Source: an uncultured Collinsella sp. (GTDB lineage: Bacteria; Actinomycetota; Coriobacteriia; Coriobacteriales; Coriobacteriaceae). Taken from it: 64,000 nucleotides of DNA. Below are positions 33,875 to 43,121 of this stretch, piece by piece. The stretch is from the NCBI GenBank assembly GCA_900541035.1, contig UQIN01000014.1:3540-67539 (forward strand), given 5' to 3'. The notes under the pieces are model-generated. The model made no database searches and had not been told where the DNA came from. It saw only the letters and a program-made list of their open reading frames with translations. A program made the translations under genes and the position numbers. Position 1 is the first letter of the stretch; each line of letters begins with the position of its first letter.

Positions 33875-35058
33875 TCAGTCCCCTCCAGGATGCTGGTCAG
33901 TTGTGCGTCGCGCCAGAGCCCGTCCATGATCTTGGGCCAGAAGCTCTGAAAACGCAGGTAGCTTGCGGCGTTTTGACGCGCGTAGGTCTTGGCCTCGTCA
34001 ATACCGTGCCGCCAAATGCGCAGGTACCCCTCGTGCTCGCGGGTAAACATGCTGCGAACCATGGCGGTCTTGCGCACGCGGTCGTCGAGCTCGCGCGAAA
34101 TCCACGGGCCCGGATAGGGCATGAGCGACGCGGCCGTGACGGGAACGAGCTCCTGCTGGTGCGCGGCAAATGTCAGCTTGGCACGCTCGTAGTACCAACG
34201 GTACACATCCTGCATAAAGCGCGGCGAGCGCTTCTCGGACTCGGGCGGCAGGTGACGAACGACCCACTCGTTGTCAAACCACACGTCGTAGCCAAACATG
34301 CGCATGTTAAAAAGGTAATCTAGGTCCTCGCCTCGGGTGATAAACGGGTCAAACGCCACACGGGTAAAGGCGCGGGCATGAAGTGCCACAAGGCCGCCGC
34401 ACACGTAGTTTGAACGCGAAATACGGGTGCCCGAGAGCGCCTTTTTCATCCAGCGATTAAACTCGATGCGTTTGGTCCACCAACGATGGCAAATGCCCAC
34501 CTTGTCTGTGGGCGCCAACGGCGATCCGTCTCGATCGTAAAAGTAACCGCTCTTAACCAAAATCGGCAGGCCTTGACGCGTCTGCTGGCCCAGTGCATAG
34601 GTCGCGCGCTTCATAAAGTCGGCATCGATAACGGTCTCGTCGTCATCCAAAAAGACAACGGCATCGTGGCCGAGCACCGCAGCGCAGGCAAGCCCCATAT
34701 TGCGAATGGCGCCGTATCCGCGCAGACTCACGCACTCGCCCGAGCCCTTGGGAGCAATCTGCGCCACACGGTCGGCGATACGCGATGCCTGGGTGTTGGT
34801 AACCACGGTGACCTTGAGCGAAGGGTGCGCGTCGACGATTTCGTGGACGCGCTTCGACACATCAGCCGTGACCGAGATGGGGCAGACCACCAAAAGGATA
34901 ATCCTCGGAATGTCGTGCACCTGCTCGAGCGAGGCCAGGCAGCGGTCGAGCTCGGGATTGGTGGCGTTGAGCTTCGTCGAGTGGTCATAGACGCCGGGAG
35001 CGTTTGCATGGGCCTCGTCGTCTGCCCAATATGTTGGAATCACAACCGTGGCGTTCAT
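33871..35058 (-). CDS. Family 2 (GT-A) glycosyltransferase-like protein
   Basis: A 395-residue cytosolic GT-A-fold protein. The N-terminal MNATVVIPTYWADDE, the DXD-like VVFLDDDETVIDADF (about 150-164) and CGGLVALHARAFTRV with the catalytic-site FITRGEDLDYLFNMRMFG are consistent with a nucleotide-sugar transferase. No membrane helices are seen. ATG 35058 follows GGGAGGGAAGG. It is the first gene of an operon with a LytS-like kinase and LytTR regulator, which suggests a cell-surface polysaccharide role under that system. Acceptor and donor are unknown. Confidence 0.75.
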   Translation of the reverse strand: MNATVVIPTYWADDEAHANAPGVYDHSTKLNATNPELDRCLASLEQVHDIPRIILLVVCPISVTADVSKRVHEIVDAHPSLKVTVVTNTQASRIADRVAQIAPKGSGECVSLRGYGAIRNMGLACAAVLGHDAVVFLDDDETVIDADFMKRATYALGQQTRQGLPILVKSGYFYDRDGSPLAPTDKVGICHRWWTKRIEFNRWMKKALSGTRISRSNYVCGGLVALHARAFTRVAFDPFITRGEDLDYLFNMRMFGYDVWFDNEWVVRHLPPESEKRSPRFMQDVYRWYYERAKLTFAAHQQELVPVTAASLMPYPGPWISRELDDRVRKTAMVRSMFTREHEGYLRIWRHGIDEAKTYARQNAASYLRFQSFWPKIMDGLWRDAQLTSILEGTE

Positions 35059-35083
35059 GCCTTCCCTCCCTGCAACACAAAAA

Positions 35084-35115
35084 CGGGGCGCCGCCAAACA
35101 CAGGCGACGCCCCGC
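35084..35115 (-). terminator. Terminator after the MFS gene
   Basis: CGGGGCGCCGCC (35084-35095) pairs with 35103-35114 with one mismatch; the minus strand continues TTTTTGTG. It separates the MFS gene from the glycosyltransferase-TCS operon. Confidence 0.85.
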
Positions 35116-35228
35116 GACCTAGCTGATTCCATCATACCCACTTGGGCAAATCATTGCTCGCAAGTCGCAATGTTTATTGCGGATAACCCCAAAAGAGTAC
35201 CGCGGACAGGCCCAATAGCCGCTCGCTC

Positions 35229-36488
35229 CTATGCGGTCTGCTCTGCCGCCTGAGTCATGCGGGACAGGCGAACCAGCAGCATAAAGCCAACGATCAGCAG
35301 CACGCCAATGGAAAGGACGCCCAGCGACGGGTTGCCGGTCAGCGAGGTGACGACCGACACCAGGAAGGTGCCCATGACGCTTGCATAACGACCAAAGATG
35401 TCAAAGAAGCCGTAGTACTCGTTGGACTTTTCCTTGGGGATAATGCGGCCAAAGTAGCTACGGCTGAGCGCTTGCACGCCGCCCTGGAACAGGCCGACCA
35501 TAATGGCAAGCACCCAAAATTCGAAGGCGGTCTTTAGGAAGAATGCGGCGAACAGCACAATGCCCATGTAGGCGGCGACGGCCACCAGGATCATGTTGAG
35601 CGTGCCCACGCGTCCGGCGAGCTTGCCGTAGATGATGGCAGACGGAAAGGCCACAAACTGCGTAACGAGCAGCGCCAGCACCAGCTGGGTCGAGTCGATG
35701 CCTAAAGCCGAGCCGTAGCTGGTAGCCATGGAAATGACCGTGTGGACGCCATCGATATAGAAGAAGAACGCGATCATGTAGACCAGCACGGTCTTGTTGT
35801 GGGCGATCTCGCGCATGGTGTGTCCGACCTCGGAGAACACACCGCCCACGATGTGGCCGATGGTGTCCTCGGGACCGCGCTCGCGACCGTACTTTTGCTT
35901 ATAGGTGCGAATGAGCGGCAGGGTAAAGATGAGCCACCAGGCACCAGTGATGATAAACGACAGACGCGTTGCCAGCATGGTGGGGACGCCAAGAGCGGGG
36001 CCACCCATGATGAGCGCCAGGCAGATGATGAACGGAACGGTGGAACCGATGTAGCCCCAGGCATAGCCCGAGCTGGACACGGCGTCCATGCGCTCGTCGG
36101 TGGTAATGTCGGGCAGCATGGCGTCGTAGAACGTCATAGAAGAGTTAAGGCCGATGGTGCACAGCACGTACACGGTCAAAAATGCCATGGCAGACATTGG
36201 GATAGCCTGCGCCAGGCAAAGAACCAGGCCCGTGAGGAAGAAGCCCAAGAAGAACTTAATCTTGTTGCCGGCGTAATCGGCAAGCGCGCCCAGAATGGGC
36301 ATGAGCATGGCAATGACCAGCGAGGCGATCGTCTGAGCGTTGCCCCAAGCGACCACCAGGTCTGCCGAGGAAGCACCGGTATTGATGGCGTTAAAGTAGA
36401 TGGGCACCACCGAGGTATTGAGCAACACGAGGGCCGAATTGCCCACATCGTACATAACCCAGTTACGCTCGAGCTTGGTGTATTTCAT
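35229..36488 (-). CDS. UMF1-type major facilitator transporter
   Basis: A 419-residue, roughly 12-helix permease of the MFS UMF1/Atg22-like group. The start MKYTKLERNWVMYDVGNSAL, GALADYAGNKIKFFLGFF and QGGVQALSRSYFGRIIPKEK are the family hallmarks. Bacterial members are assumed to export or import small solutes, but substrates are unknown. It is monocistronic, with a strong terminator after it, and lies between two signalling operons. Confidence 0.88.
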   Translation of the reverse strand: MKYTKLERNWVMYDVGNSALVLLNTSVVPIYFNAINTGASSADLVVAWGNAQTIASLVIAMLMPILGALADYAGNKIKFFLGFFLTGLVLCLAQAIPMSAMAFLTVYVLCTIGLNSSMTFYDAMLPDITTDERMDAVSSSGYAWGYIGSTVPFIICLALIMGGPALGVPTMLATRLSFIITGAWWLIFTLPLIRTYKQKYGRERGPEDTIGHIVGGVFSEVGHTMREIAHNKTVLVYMIAFFFYIDGVHTVISMATSYGSALGIDSTQLVLALLVTQFVAFPSAIIYGKLAGRVGTLNMILVAVAAYMGIVLFAAFFLKTAFEFWVLAIMVGLFQGGVQALSRSYFGRIIPKEKSNEYYGFFDIFGRYASVMGTFLVSVVTSLTGNPSLGVLSIGVLLIVGFMLLVRLSRMTQAAEQTA

Positions 36489-36589
36489 GGACAGGGCCCC
36501 TTCGTATTCGCCCGATATGCAGTTAGTTCATCGTACCCCAATTGCACAGAAGCGCTGGTAAGGATTCGGCAAAGGGGCACGCACGGGTC

Positions 36590-37534
36590 CTACTCCTCGC
36601 GGTCGAACTCCTCGTCGGCGTCGAGTACGCGGCCGCTATAGTTGATATGGCCGGTCACGGCATCCATGTCACCGGTCTCGATAAAGCGGGCAACGGTGAG
36701 CTCGTAATCGGTCAGCGCGCGCTCAAAGACCTCGGGGAAGCTCTCGGTCGAGACCTCATCGGTAAAGGGGTTCTTCCATGTCAGGTGGCCCAGGTTACCG
36801 GTGCGCTCGGGCAGCTCCGTCGTCACGCGATGAGCAAGGCCGTCGAGCAGCGAGTAGTCATGCACCAAGCCCTCAACCAGGGCAATCGCGCGCGTCTTTA
36901 CCGAGCCGGCCGGCTCAATGGTGCGATAGAGCATCTGCATGTCCGAGACGGCGCCGGCGTACTCCCCCGCCGGGATGTCGATACCGTACACGCGCCCGGC
37001 GATGTAGCTCATCAGCACGCCGGCCACACGGTTGATGCGGTCGGTGGTGACGATCTCGCCCGCCGGCGGATAATCCTCGACCGTGGCACCGTCGCGCTTG
37101 AGCTGTAGCATCAGCACGTCCAGATCGCTTTCGAGCACGGCGTGAACTTGACTGCCCGAAGCCTCGAGCTCGGGATCGGACTCGACAATGCCAAACTGCT
37201 GCTCGTAGACAAAGGGGTGGGCATTGCGATCGAGCACATAGTGCGACAGCAGGCCCAGCGCAAAGGCGCGACCCAGATTGGCATCGCGCGGCTGTAGGTG
37301 CGACACGCCGTCGCGCAGGCACGAGAACTGGCGCGACATGCGCGAGCGGTGCATGACCTGAGCAAGCGACATACAGTCGGAAATGCGCGGCGTGAGCATG
37401 TGGAAGAAAAACGGGTCGGGACCTTGGTTTCCCAGGATAAAGGCGATGCGCTCCTCGTCGGACGTGATAACGCCCCGCGGAAGACGGTCGATGCTTTCCT
37501 CGCCAAACAGATGATGCGTAATGAGCGCGGGCAT
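36590..37534 (-). CDS. Zinc-dependent phospholipase C-like domain protein
   Basis: A 314-residue protein. The N-terminal half has the zinc-ligand pattern of the Zn-dependent phospholipase C/S1-P1 nuclease fold: ALITHHLFGEE, FILGNQGPDPFFFHM and LGLLSHYVLDRNAHPFVYEQ, followed by ESDLD near 140. There is no signal peptide, so it is predicted cytoplasmic, unlike classical secreted phospholipases. The C-terminal 120 residues are not recognised. Substrate is unknown. It may be co-transcribed with the LytTR pair upstream (92-base gap, no terminator seen). Confidence 0.72.
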   Translation of the reverse strand: MPALITHHLFGEESIDRLPRGVITSDEERIAFILGNQGPDPFFFHMLTPRISDCMSLAQVMHRSRMSRQFSCLRDGVSHLQPRDANLGRAFALGLLSHYVLDRNAHPFVYEQQFGIVESDPELEASGSQVHAVLESDLDVLMLQLKRDGATVEDYPPAGEIVTTDRINRVAGVLMSYIAGRVYGIDIPAGEYAGAVSDMQMLYRTIEPAGSVKTRAIALVEGLVHDYSLLDGLAHRVTTELPERTGNLGHLTWKNPFTDEVSTESFPEVFERALTDYELTVARFIETGDMDAVTGHINYSGRVLDADEEFDREE

Positions 37535-37625
37535 AATGATCCTTTCGATTTCATTCGATGCAATCCATTATGCCCACCGCACAGTCATACCAAACCTGCA
37601 ACGGCAAACGATGGCGTACCGACCC

Positions 37626-38360
37626 TTACGCAAGCCCCAAGTGCGATTTGACCTCGGCAGCGCGACGGCGGGACACGGGCACCGTCGAGGTTACGCGATC
37701 GAGCCTGAGCTCCATCAGGCCCGTGGAGCCGATCTCGACATTATGTACGTCTTCCAAATTAACCAGATAGCTGCGATGGACGCGGATAAAGCCCTCGGAG
37801 GCCAGGCGACGCTCGAGCGAGGAAATCGACTCATTGATCAGATACGTCCCCTCGGCGCAGACGGCGTTGCAAAAATCGGCGCGCGCCTCAAAGTAGCAGA
37901 CATCCGCCACGGGAATGAACACCTTTTTGCCCCCGCGATCCACCGTCAGGCGCAAAGGCTGGCGCGGAGCATGGACGACACGGCGAGCGCCCAGGGCAGT
38001 CTCGATCTTGTCGAGCGCCTTTGACAGGCGGGCATCCTCGACCGGTTTGACGATGTAATCGACCGCATCGAGGTTATAGGCATCGGCCGCATACTCGGCA
38101 AATGCCGTCACAAACACCACGACCGGCGGCGTCTTTAGGTTCTGCAGCGTCTCGGCAAGCTCAATTCCCGAGCGACCGGGCATGGTAATGTCTAAAAACA
38201 GCACGTCGGGCTTGTTCGACAGAATCGACTCCACGGCTTCGGTAACATTGCCCGCCTCGGCAATCTGACCCACACGCGTATCCTTTTCCAACAGATAGCG
38301 TAGTTCAGCCCTAATGGGAGGCTCGTCATCAACCACCAAGATGTTCCAGCCTTCGGACAT
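37626..38360 (-). CDS. LytTR-type response regulator 2
   Basis: A 244-residue response regulator of the same architecture as the one at 31742-32458: receiver (VVDDEPPIRAELRYLLE; phospho-Asp in VLFLDITMPG; VKPVEDARL) and LytTR domain (VCYFEARADFCNAV; FIRVHRSYLVNLEDV). The phrases VFVTA, the KPVE block and VPVSRRR are shared, so the two arose by duplication. It lies 37 bases after its kinase gene. Target genes are not evident; the DNA-contact region differs enough to suggest distinct sites. Confidence 0.9.
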   Translation of the reverse strand: MSEGWNILVVDDEPPIRAELRYLLEKDTRVGQIAEAGNVTEAVESILSNKPDVLFLDITMPGRSGIELAETLQNLKTPPVVVFVTAFAEYAADAYNLDAVDYIVKPVEDARLSKALDKIETALGARRVVHAPRQPLRLTVDRGGKKVFIPVADVCYFEARADFCNAVCAEGTYLINESISSLERRLASEGFIRVHRSYLVNLEDVHNVEIGSTGLMELRLDRVTSTVPVSRRRAAEVKSHLGLA

Positions 38361-38397
38361 ATGCGCTTCCCCTCTTTTCTCTCAATCCAACCGCGTA

Positions 38398-39789
38398 CTA
38401 CACCGTTAGCGGCGCCGGCTCATGCGGCTCGCCGTTCAACTCAACGATGACCTGCGTTCCCACGCCCTCCTGGGACTTCACGCGCATGCCAGAATCTTCT
38501 CCGTAAAAGAAATGGATGCGCTGAAGCACGTTGAAGAGCGCCAAGCCGCAACCTCGCTTGATGGAGCCGTCGGCGGTAATGCTCTCGGGCTCCTCTCGGC
38601 GATGCTGCTCAAACAGATGCGCGCAGACTTCTTCGCTCATACCGATGCCGTCATCTTCGACGATGATCTCCAAGCCGTCATCGGTCTCAAAAGCCCTAAC
38701 ACGAATAGAAAGCGGCTCGGTCTCGCGCTGCGCATGCTTGATGCAGTTTTCGAGCAGCGGCTGCAAGATAAACGGCGGTACCAGGCTGTCGCGCACCTCG
38801 AAGTCGATGTCGACCGAAACGCGCAGACGGCCGTCGCCATACCGGGCCTGCATAAGATTGATATAACGGGTGCCCTGTTCCACCTCGTGCTCGAGCGTGG
38901 TGAGCGTATCGGAATCAGAAAGCGTCTGACGATAGTAGTTGGAAAAGTCGATCAGCAGCGATCGCGCCTTGTCGGGCTCGGTTCGAACGAGCGACACGAT
39001 CGTGCTAATGGTATTGAACAGAAAATGCGGGTCGACCTGCGACTGCAGGGCACGAAGCTCCACGCGGGCCGTAAGCTCGTCCTGGCGCTCGAGCTCAAAG
39101 CTGGCGAGCTGCGTGGAAATGAGATCGGCAAAGCCCGAGGCCAACGCCGTCTGGCGCATATCGATGCTGCTCAGGCGGGGATAGTACAGCTCGAGTGTGC
39201 CCACGCAATGCCCGCGCACGGTAAGCGGCGCGACAATGCCGGCGCGCAGACGGGGAAAATAACCGCCCGTCTCATTGGAGGTGTCACGCGAAAACACACT
39301 CTGCTCGCCCGTCTCAATCACACTGAGCGTTGTCTTGAGCACGACCGGGGTGCCGGCAGGGCACTTTGCCGAGTCCTCGCCCCAGCTTGCCAACACCTGT
39401 TTGCCATCGGTAAAGCAGATGGCAGAGGCGATGGTCTCGGACAGGATGATTTTAGAGGCGCCCAGGGCCGCTTCAGGCGTAAGGCCACGCGATGTATAGG
39501 CGAATATTTTTGATGCGATGGCGAGCGTACGGTCGGTTGCGCTCGATGTGAGGTCGTCGGGGACCACAAAGACATACGAGAAAAAGAAGCACAGCATGAC
39601 CATGCCGGCAATAACGACAACGCCCGGAACGGGATTGGGATTATCGGTTAAATCCCAGATAAGCAGCAAGATAAGCGCCGGAACGACAATACCGAGCAGG
39701 ATGGCCTGGACCACATGCTGGGCCGTGCGAAAGACCTTGGTAGAGTTGTAGCTCTTGCCCAGAATCAGCCTGTTTAAATCCACCGTCAT
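38398..39789 (-). CDS. LytS-like sensor histidine kinase 2
   Basis: A 463-residue kinase, paralogue of the one at 32531-33874. Two N-terminal helices (about 25-75) precede a GAF-like region and the kinase core (SQVDPHFLFNTISTIVSLVR; FILQPLLENCIKHAQRE; VEDDGIGMSEEV). The start is uncertain: AAAAGGGG directly abuts the ATG at 39789, which is too close, whereas the GTG at 39783 (VDLNRLILGKS) has ideal spacing. The difference is two residues. A GAF-like, non-periplasmic sensor suggests an intracellular or membrane-state signal. Confidence 0.87.
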   Translation of the reverse strand: MTVDLNRLILGKSYNSTKVFRTAQHVVQAILLGIVVPALILLLIWDLTDNPNPVPGVVVIAGMVMLCFFFSYVFVVPDDLTSSATDRTLAIASKIFAYTSRGLTPEAALGASKIILSETIASAICFTDGKQVLASWGEDSAKCPAGTPVVLKTTLSVIETGEQSVFSRDTSNETGGYFPRLRAGIVAPLTVRGHCVGTLELYYPRLSSIDMRQTALASGFADLISTQLASFELERQDELTARVELRALQSQVDPHFLFNTISTIVSLVRTEPDKARSLLIDFSNYYRQTLSDSDTLTTLEHEVEQGTRYINLMQARYGDGRLRVSVDIDFEVRDSLVPPFILQPLLENCIKHAQRETEPLSIRVRAFETDDGLEIIVEDDGIGMSEEVCAHLFEQHRREEPESITADGSIKRGCGLALFNVLQRIHFFYGEDSGMRVKSQEGVGTQVIVELNGEPHEPAPLTV

Positions 39790-39816
39790 CCCCTTTTTTC
39801 TATCGCACCCATAGCA

Positions 39817-39843
39817 ATAAAGAGGGCCGCAAGCGACCCTCTC
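39817..39843 (-). terminator. Terminator after the amidohydrolase gene
   Basis: AGAGGGCCGC (39821-39830) pairs with 39833-39842 with one mismatch; on the minus strand TTTATTGC follows. Confidence 0.7.
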
Positions 39844-39900
39844 CATTGCATTATGCAATCAAAAACTGTGTTTTACATCCAGCCATCGACAAACGGTATC

Positions 39901-41178
39901 TTAGGCGCTGTATTTGTTGGCCTCGCCAAAGGTGCCAGCCTCGACGATCCAGCCATCCTTCATGATGACGTCCATGTTGTCGGTGTTGAGCACGTGGATG
40001 TCGGCGGCGACGTCACCGTTGACGACCAGCAGGTCGGCGCACTTGCCGGCCTCGATGGAACCGGTCTCGTCCTCGATGTGGCACATCTTGGCACCGTTGA
40101 GGGTGGCGCAGGTGATGGTCTCGACCGGGGTGAAGCCGATCTTGTCGACGAACTCGTACATCTCCTCGATGGAGCAGGTGCCGTACGGGGTGACGAAGGA
40201 GAAGGAGTCGGAGCCGATCGTCATGACAACGCCGCGCTTCTTGGCCTCGCGCAGGCAGTCGTAGTTGCGCTGCAGCTCCTTCTCGACCAGGGTGCCCTCG
40301 TACTTGTCGTGCAGCTCGGGGACGTAGACGGGCGGATAGGTGGCGTACCAGGTGGGCAGGAAGGCGATCGTCGGGGTGAAGAAGGTGCCCTGCTCGGCCA
40401 TGAGGTCCATGGTGCGCTCATCGATATCGAAACCGTGAATCAGCTGCTCGCAGCCAAAACGAACGGAATCGTAGGCAGCGGCGTGGTTGTTGTAGCAGTG
40501 GCTCCACACGGGGATGCCGACCATCTTTGCCTCGTCGACCACGGCCTGGATCTCCTCGGAGCAGTAGTGCTGGTCGCGACCGGAGTCCCAGCGCCAGATG
40601 CCGCCACCGGTAGCCCAGATCTTGATGGCATCGGGGTTCTCGCGCAGGCGACGACGGACGGCCTTGCGCAGATCCCAAGGACCGTCGACCTGGTCGCCCC
40701 AGGGATGGGATTCCTTGTTGAGCTCCTGGGTGCAGTGGTGGGAGTCACCGTGGCCGGCAACGCGGCAGAAGCCGAGGCCGGTGGCCAGAACGCGCGGGCC
40801 CTTGAAGACGCCCTTGTCGATGCAGTCACGGATCTGGATACCAAAGCGGCCGATCTCGCAGACGGTGGTGAGGCCATGGGTGAGGCAGTCGTAGGCCTGC
40901 TTGACGGCGACGGCCTGCTTCTCGAGGAGCGGCTGCATGACCCAATCGGTGTCATCGTCGGTCAGGTTGCCCGAGAAGTGCAGGTGGGTGTCGATCAGGC
41001 CGGGAAGGACGGTCTTGCCGGCGGCGTCGATGACCTCAACGCCCTCGGGAAGGTCCTGCATAGCGCCGGCGTACTCGATCTTGCCGTTGTCGTCGACGAG
41101 AACGAGGGAGTTCTCGACCGGCTCGGCACCGGTACCGTCGATGAGCTTGCCGCCAACGATTGCATACTTAGTGGACAT
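39901..41178 (-). CDS. Amidohydrolase family protein (imidazolonepropionase/prolidase-like)
   Basis: A 425-residue metal-dependent hydrolase with a TIM-barrel active site. Metal ligands are visible: HLH in LIDTHLHFSG (about 64-66), the carboxylated Lys region DAIKIWATGGG, His in WSHCYNNH and HGFDID, and Asp in TIGSDSF. The composite N/C-terminal beta domain (VEVIDAAGKTVLPG; AGKCADLLVVNGD) is typical. Family members cleave C-N bonds in cyclic amides or dipeptides. It lies downstream of an amino acid/polyamine permease and the two probably act together on an imported amino-acid derivative; the substrate is unknown. Confidence 0.82.
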   Translation of the reverse strand: MSTKYAIVGGKLIDGTGAEPVENSLVLVDDNGKIEYAGAMQDLPEGVEVIDAAGKTVLPGLIDTHLHFSGNLTDDDTDWVMQPLLEKQAVAVKQAYDCLTHGLTTVCEIGRFGIQIRDCIDKGVFKGPRVLATGLGFCRVAGHGDSHHCTQELNKESHPWGDQVDGPWDLRKAVRRRLRENPDAIKIWATGGGIWRWDSGRDQHYCSEEIQAVVDEAKMVGIPVWSHCYNNHAAAYDSVRFGCEQLIHGFDIDERTMDLMAEQGTFFTPTIAFLPTWYATYPPVYVPELHDKYEGTLVEKELQRNYDCLREAKKRGVVMTIGSDSFSFVTPYGTCSIEEMYEFVDKIGFTPVETITCATLNGAKMCHIEDETGSIEAGKCADLLVVNGDVAADIHVLNTDNMDVIMKDGWIVEAGTFGEANKYSA

Positions 41179-41253
41179 GGTTCCTCCTTATGGATCCATA
41201 TAGTGGGCGAGGCCGTGTTGGGTTAAGGCCTCACAAAGCTACCCAAGTGGTGC

Positions 41254-41296
41254 CGGGTTCGGTGCGCGGGAGAGAGGATTCCGCGCACCCGATCCG
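41254..41296 (-). other. Hairpin between permease and amidohydrolase genes
   Basis: GGTGCGCGG (41261-41269) pairs with CCGCGCACC (41281-41289), and partial pairing extends the stem outward. There is no T-run, so this is more likely an RNA-processing or expression-balancing hairpin in a two-gene operon than a full terminator. Confidence 0.4.
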
Positions 41297-41309
41297 CCCC
41301 GGCTAGGCG

Positions 41310-42761
41310 TTACTTTTTGCGGGAATTGGTGAAAGCCATGAGGGCCAGGCCAATAGCCAACCAACCGATCACGATGCTCCACTCCACCATGTTGAGGGAG
41401 GCGGGAGAGAACGGAATCACGAGCAGGCCGATGATGATGGCGCAGGCAGCGATAGCGAGGCCGATGCCAAACTTGCCGCCGGGCACCTCGTAGGGACGAG
41501 GCAGGTCGGGCTCGGTGAAGCGCATGCGCAGGCAGGCGAGGGCGACCATACCGCAGGAGAAAATGAAGGCGAGAGCCGACACGTTGGTCAGAGGGATGAG
41601 CATGTTCTTGCCCAGGAACGGACCGATGACGGTGATAACGCCCAGAACGACGCAGGCGAGCTTGGGAGCGCCGGACTTGGGGTCGACCTCGGCGAACTTC
41701 TCGGGCAGTTGGCCCTTGCGGCCCATGGCGAGCATGATGCGGCTCGTGGCGCCGTAGAAGGAGTTCATCGGGCCCATGGGTCCAAGCGTGGCGATGACGA
41801 GCATGGCCAGGTACAGAAGCATGTTGATGCCCTTGAGGCAGGCAAGCGCGGGAACCGGGCTCTTAACAAACTCATGCCAGTCGAGGATGGTGCCGAACGA
41901 GTAGATGCAGACCATGTAGAAACCGCCAGCGGCCAGCAGGGCCAGGGAGATGATCTTGCCGAACTTGTTCCAGTTGAGGCCCTCGGCTGCTTCCTCAGCC
42001 TGCTGAGGAATGGTGTCGAAACCGGCGTAGAAGAACGGGGTCAGAACCAGGACCGACACGATGCCGGCGAACAGGCTGGCGCCCTCGGTAGCGGCCTTGC
42101 CGCCGCCAGCGCCGGTGACCTGGGAGAACACGGGCATGGCGTTGTCCGGCGAGCCGGTGAACAGCGAGACGCCCATGGCGAGCAGCATGCCGCAGAGCAG
42201 AGCCTTGGTCAGGAAGGCCTGGAGCTTGGCGGCCGAGCTGGCGCCGCGGAAGTTGAGGAAGATGACGTAAGCTGCAAAGCCGAGCGCGATCAGCGTCGGG
42301 AACAGGTAAACGTCAGCGCCCAGGATGGTGTAGAGCTTGACGGCGCGCAGCCACTCAAGACCGGGCAGGCTGCCGAACATCTCGGACACGAGGGTCGAAA
42401 TAGCGATGGCCTCCCACGGGCACAGGATGCCGTTGCCCAGGGCCAAAAGCCAACCGGTGATGTAGCTCAGCGTACGGCCAAAGCTACGATCGACATACTC
42501 GACGATGCCGCCCGAGATGGGGATAGCAGCCGTGAGCTCACCGAAAACAGCTCCGACGGGCACGAGGAAGATTGCACCCAAGAGGAATGCGATCATAGCG
42601 GGAACGGGACCGCCGCCCACGACCATCCAGTCGCCGACCTGCAGAACCCAACCGGTACCGATAATGGCACCGAAACCGATGGTGAAGAAGTTCCAGAGCG
42701 AAAGCGTTTTCTTCATGCCGCCGTTATCCTCGACTGCAACTTCTGCGTTCTTGTCCGCCAT
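41310..42761 (-). CDS. APC-superfamily amino acid permease
   Basis: A 483-residue transporter with about 12 membrane helices. The first helix holds the substrate-site motif GFGAIIGTGWVLQ, and AIPISGGIVEYVDRSFGRTLSY is the conserved second-third helix region. ATG 42761 (MADKNAEVAVEDN) follows GGAGGGG; the longer frame from 42800 is unlikely. It is followed 130 bases later by the amidohydrolase, suggesting uptake and hydrolysis of one substrate class. Which amino acid or derivative is carried cannot be told from sequence. Confidence 0.87.
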   Translation of the reverse strand: MADKNAEVAVEDNGGMKKTLSLWNFFTIGFGAIIGTGWVLQVGDWMVVGGGPVPAMIAFLLGAIFLVPVGAVFGELTAAIPISGGIVEYVDRSFGRTLSYITGWLLALGNGILCPWEAIAISTLVSEMFGSLPGLEWLRAVKLYTILGADVYLFPTLIALGFAAYVIFLNFRGASSAAKLQAFLTKALLCGMLLAMGVSLFTGSPDNAMPVFSQVTGAGGGKAATEGASLFAGIVSVLVLTPFFYAGFDTIPQQAEEAAEGLNWNKFGKIISLALLAAGGFYMVCIYSFGTILDWHEFVKSPVPALACLKGINMLLYLAMLVIATLGPMGPMNSFYGATSRIMLAMGRKGQLPEKFAEVDPKSGAPKLACVVLGVITVIGPFLGKNMLIPLTNVSALAFIFSCGMVALACLRMRFTEPDLPRPYEVPGGKFGIGLAIAACAIIIGLLVIPFSPASLNMVEWSIVIGWLAIGLALMAFTNSRKK

Positions 42762-43121
42762 TGTTCCCCTCCTTTCCTTTTTGACGCCCCTTGACGTCAC
42801 CCCTTGCGCGGTCCGTTTCGCCGCGCTCTTTTATTTCGTGGCTTTAAGATACGGCCTTGGCGCAGCAGCTCCGCTTGTAGCTCGACCGAAGGCAGAACTG
42901 CAAAACGAGCGGCGCCGTTTTTGGGACGAACGGCACGGTTTGCCGCTCATTGTTGCCGCCCGTCCGACGGGCGTACGCTCATCGGACGCATATTGAGATG
43001 TTTTTGAGGCCGTGTGTTTTGCGCCTTTCGTACCGTTTACCGAGCTTTTGACGCGCAGACCCATTTGTTGCACATCTTTTTTGTAGGATGGACAGGTTAT
43101 ACATGAGACAAGGCGGTACGA
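42762..43121. other. Divergent intergenic region
   Basis: No gene is supported. A short perfect palindrome (GCCCGTCCGACGGGC, 42959-42973) and a TATACA element (43098-43103) before the plus-strand peptidase are the only notable features; no matching -35 was found at normal spacing. Confidence 0.4.
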
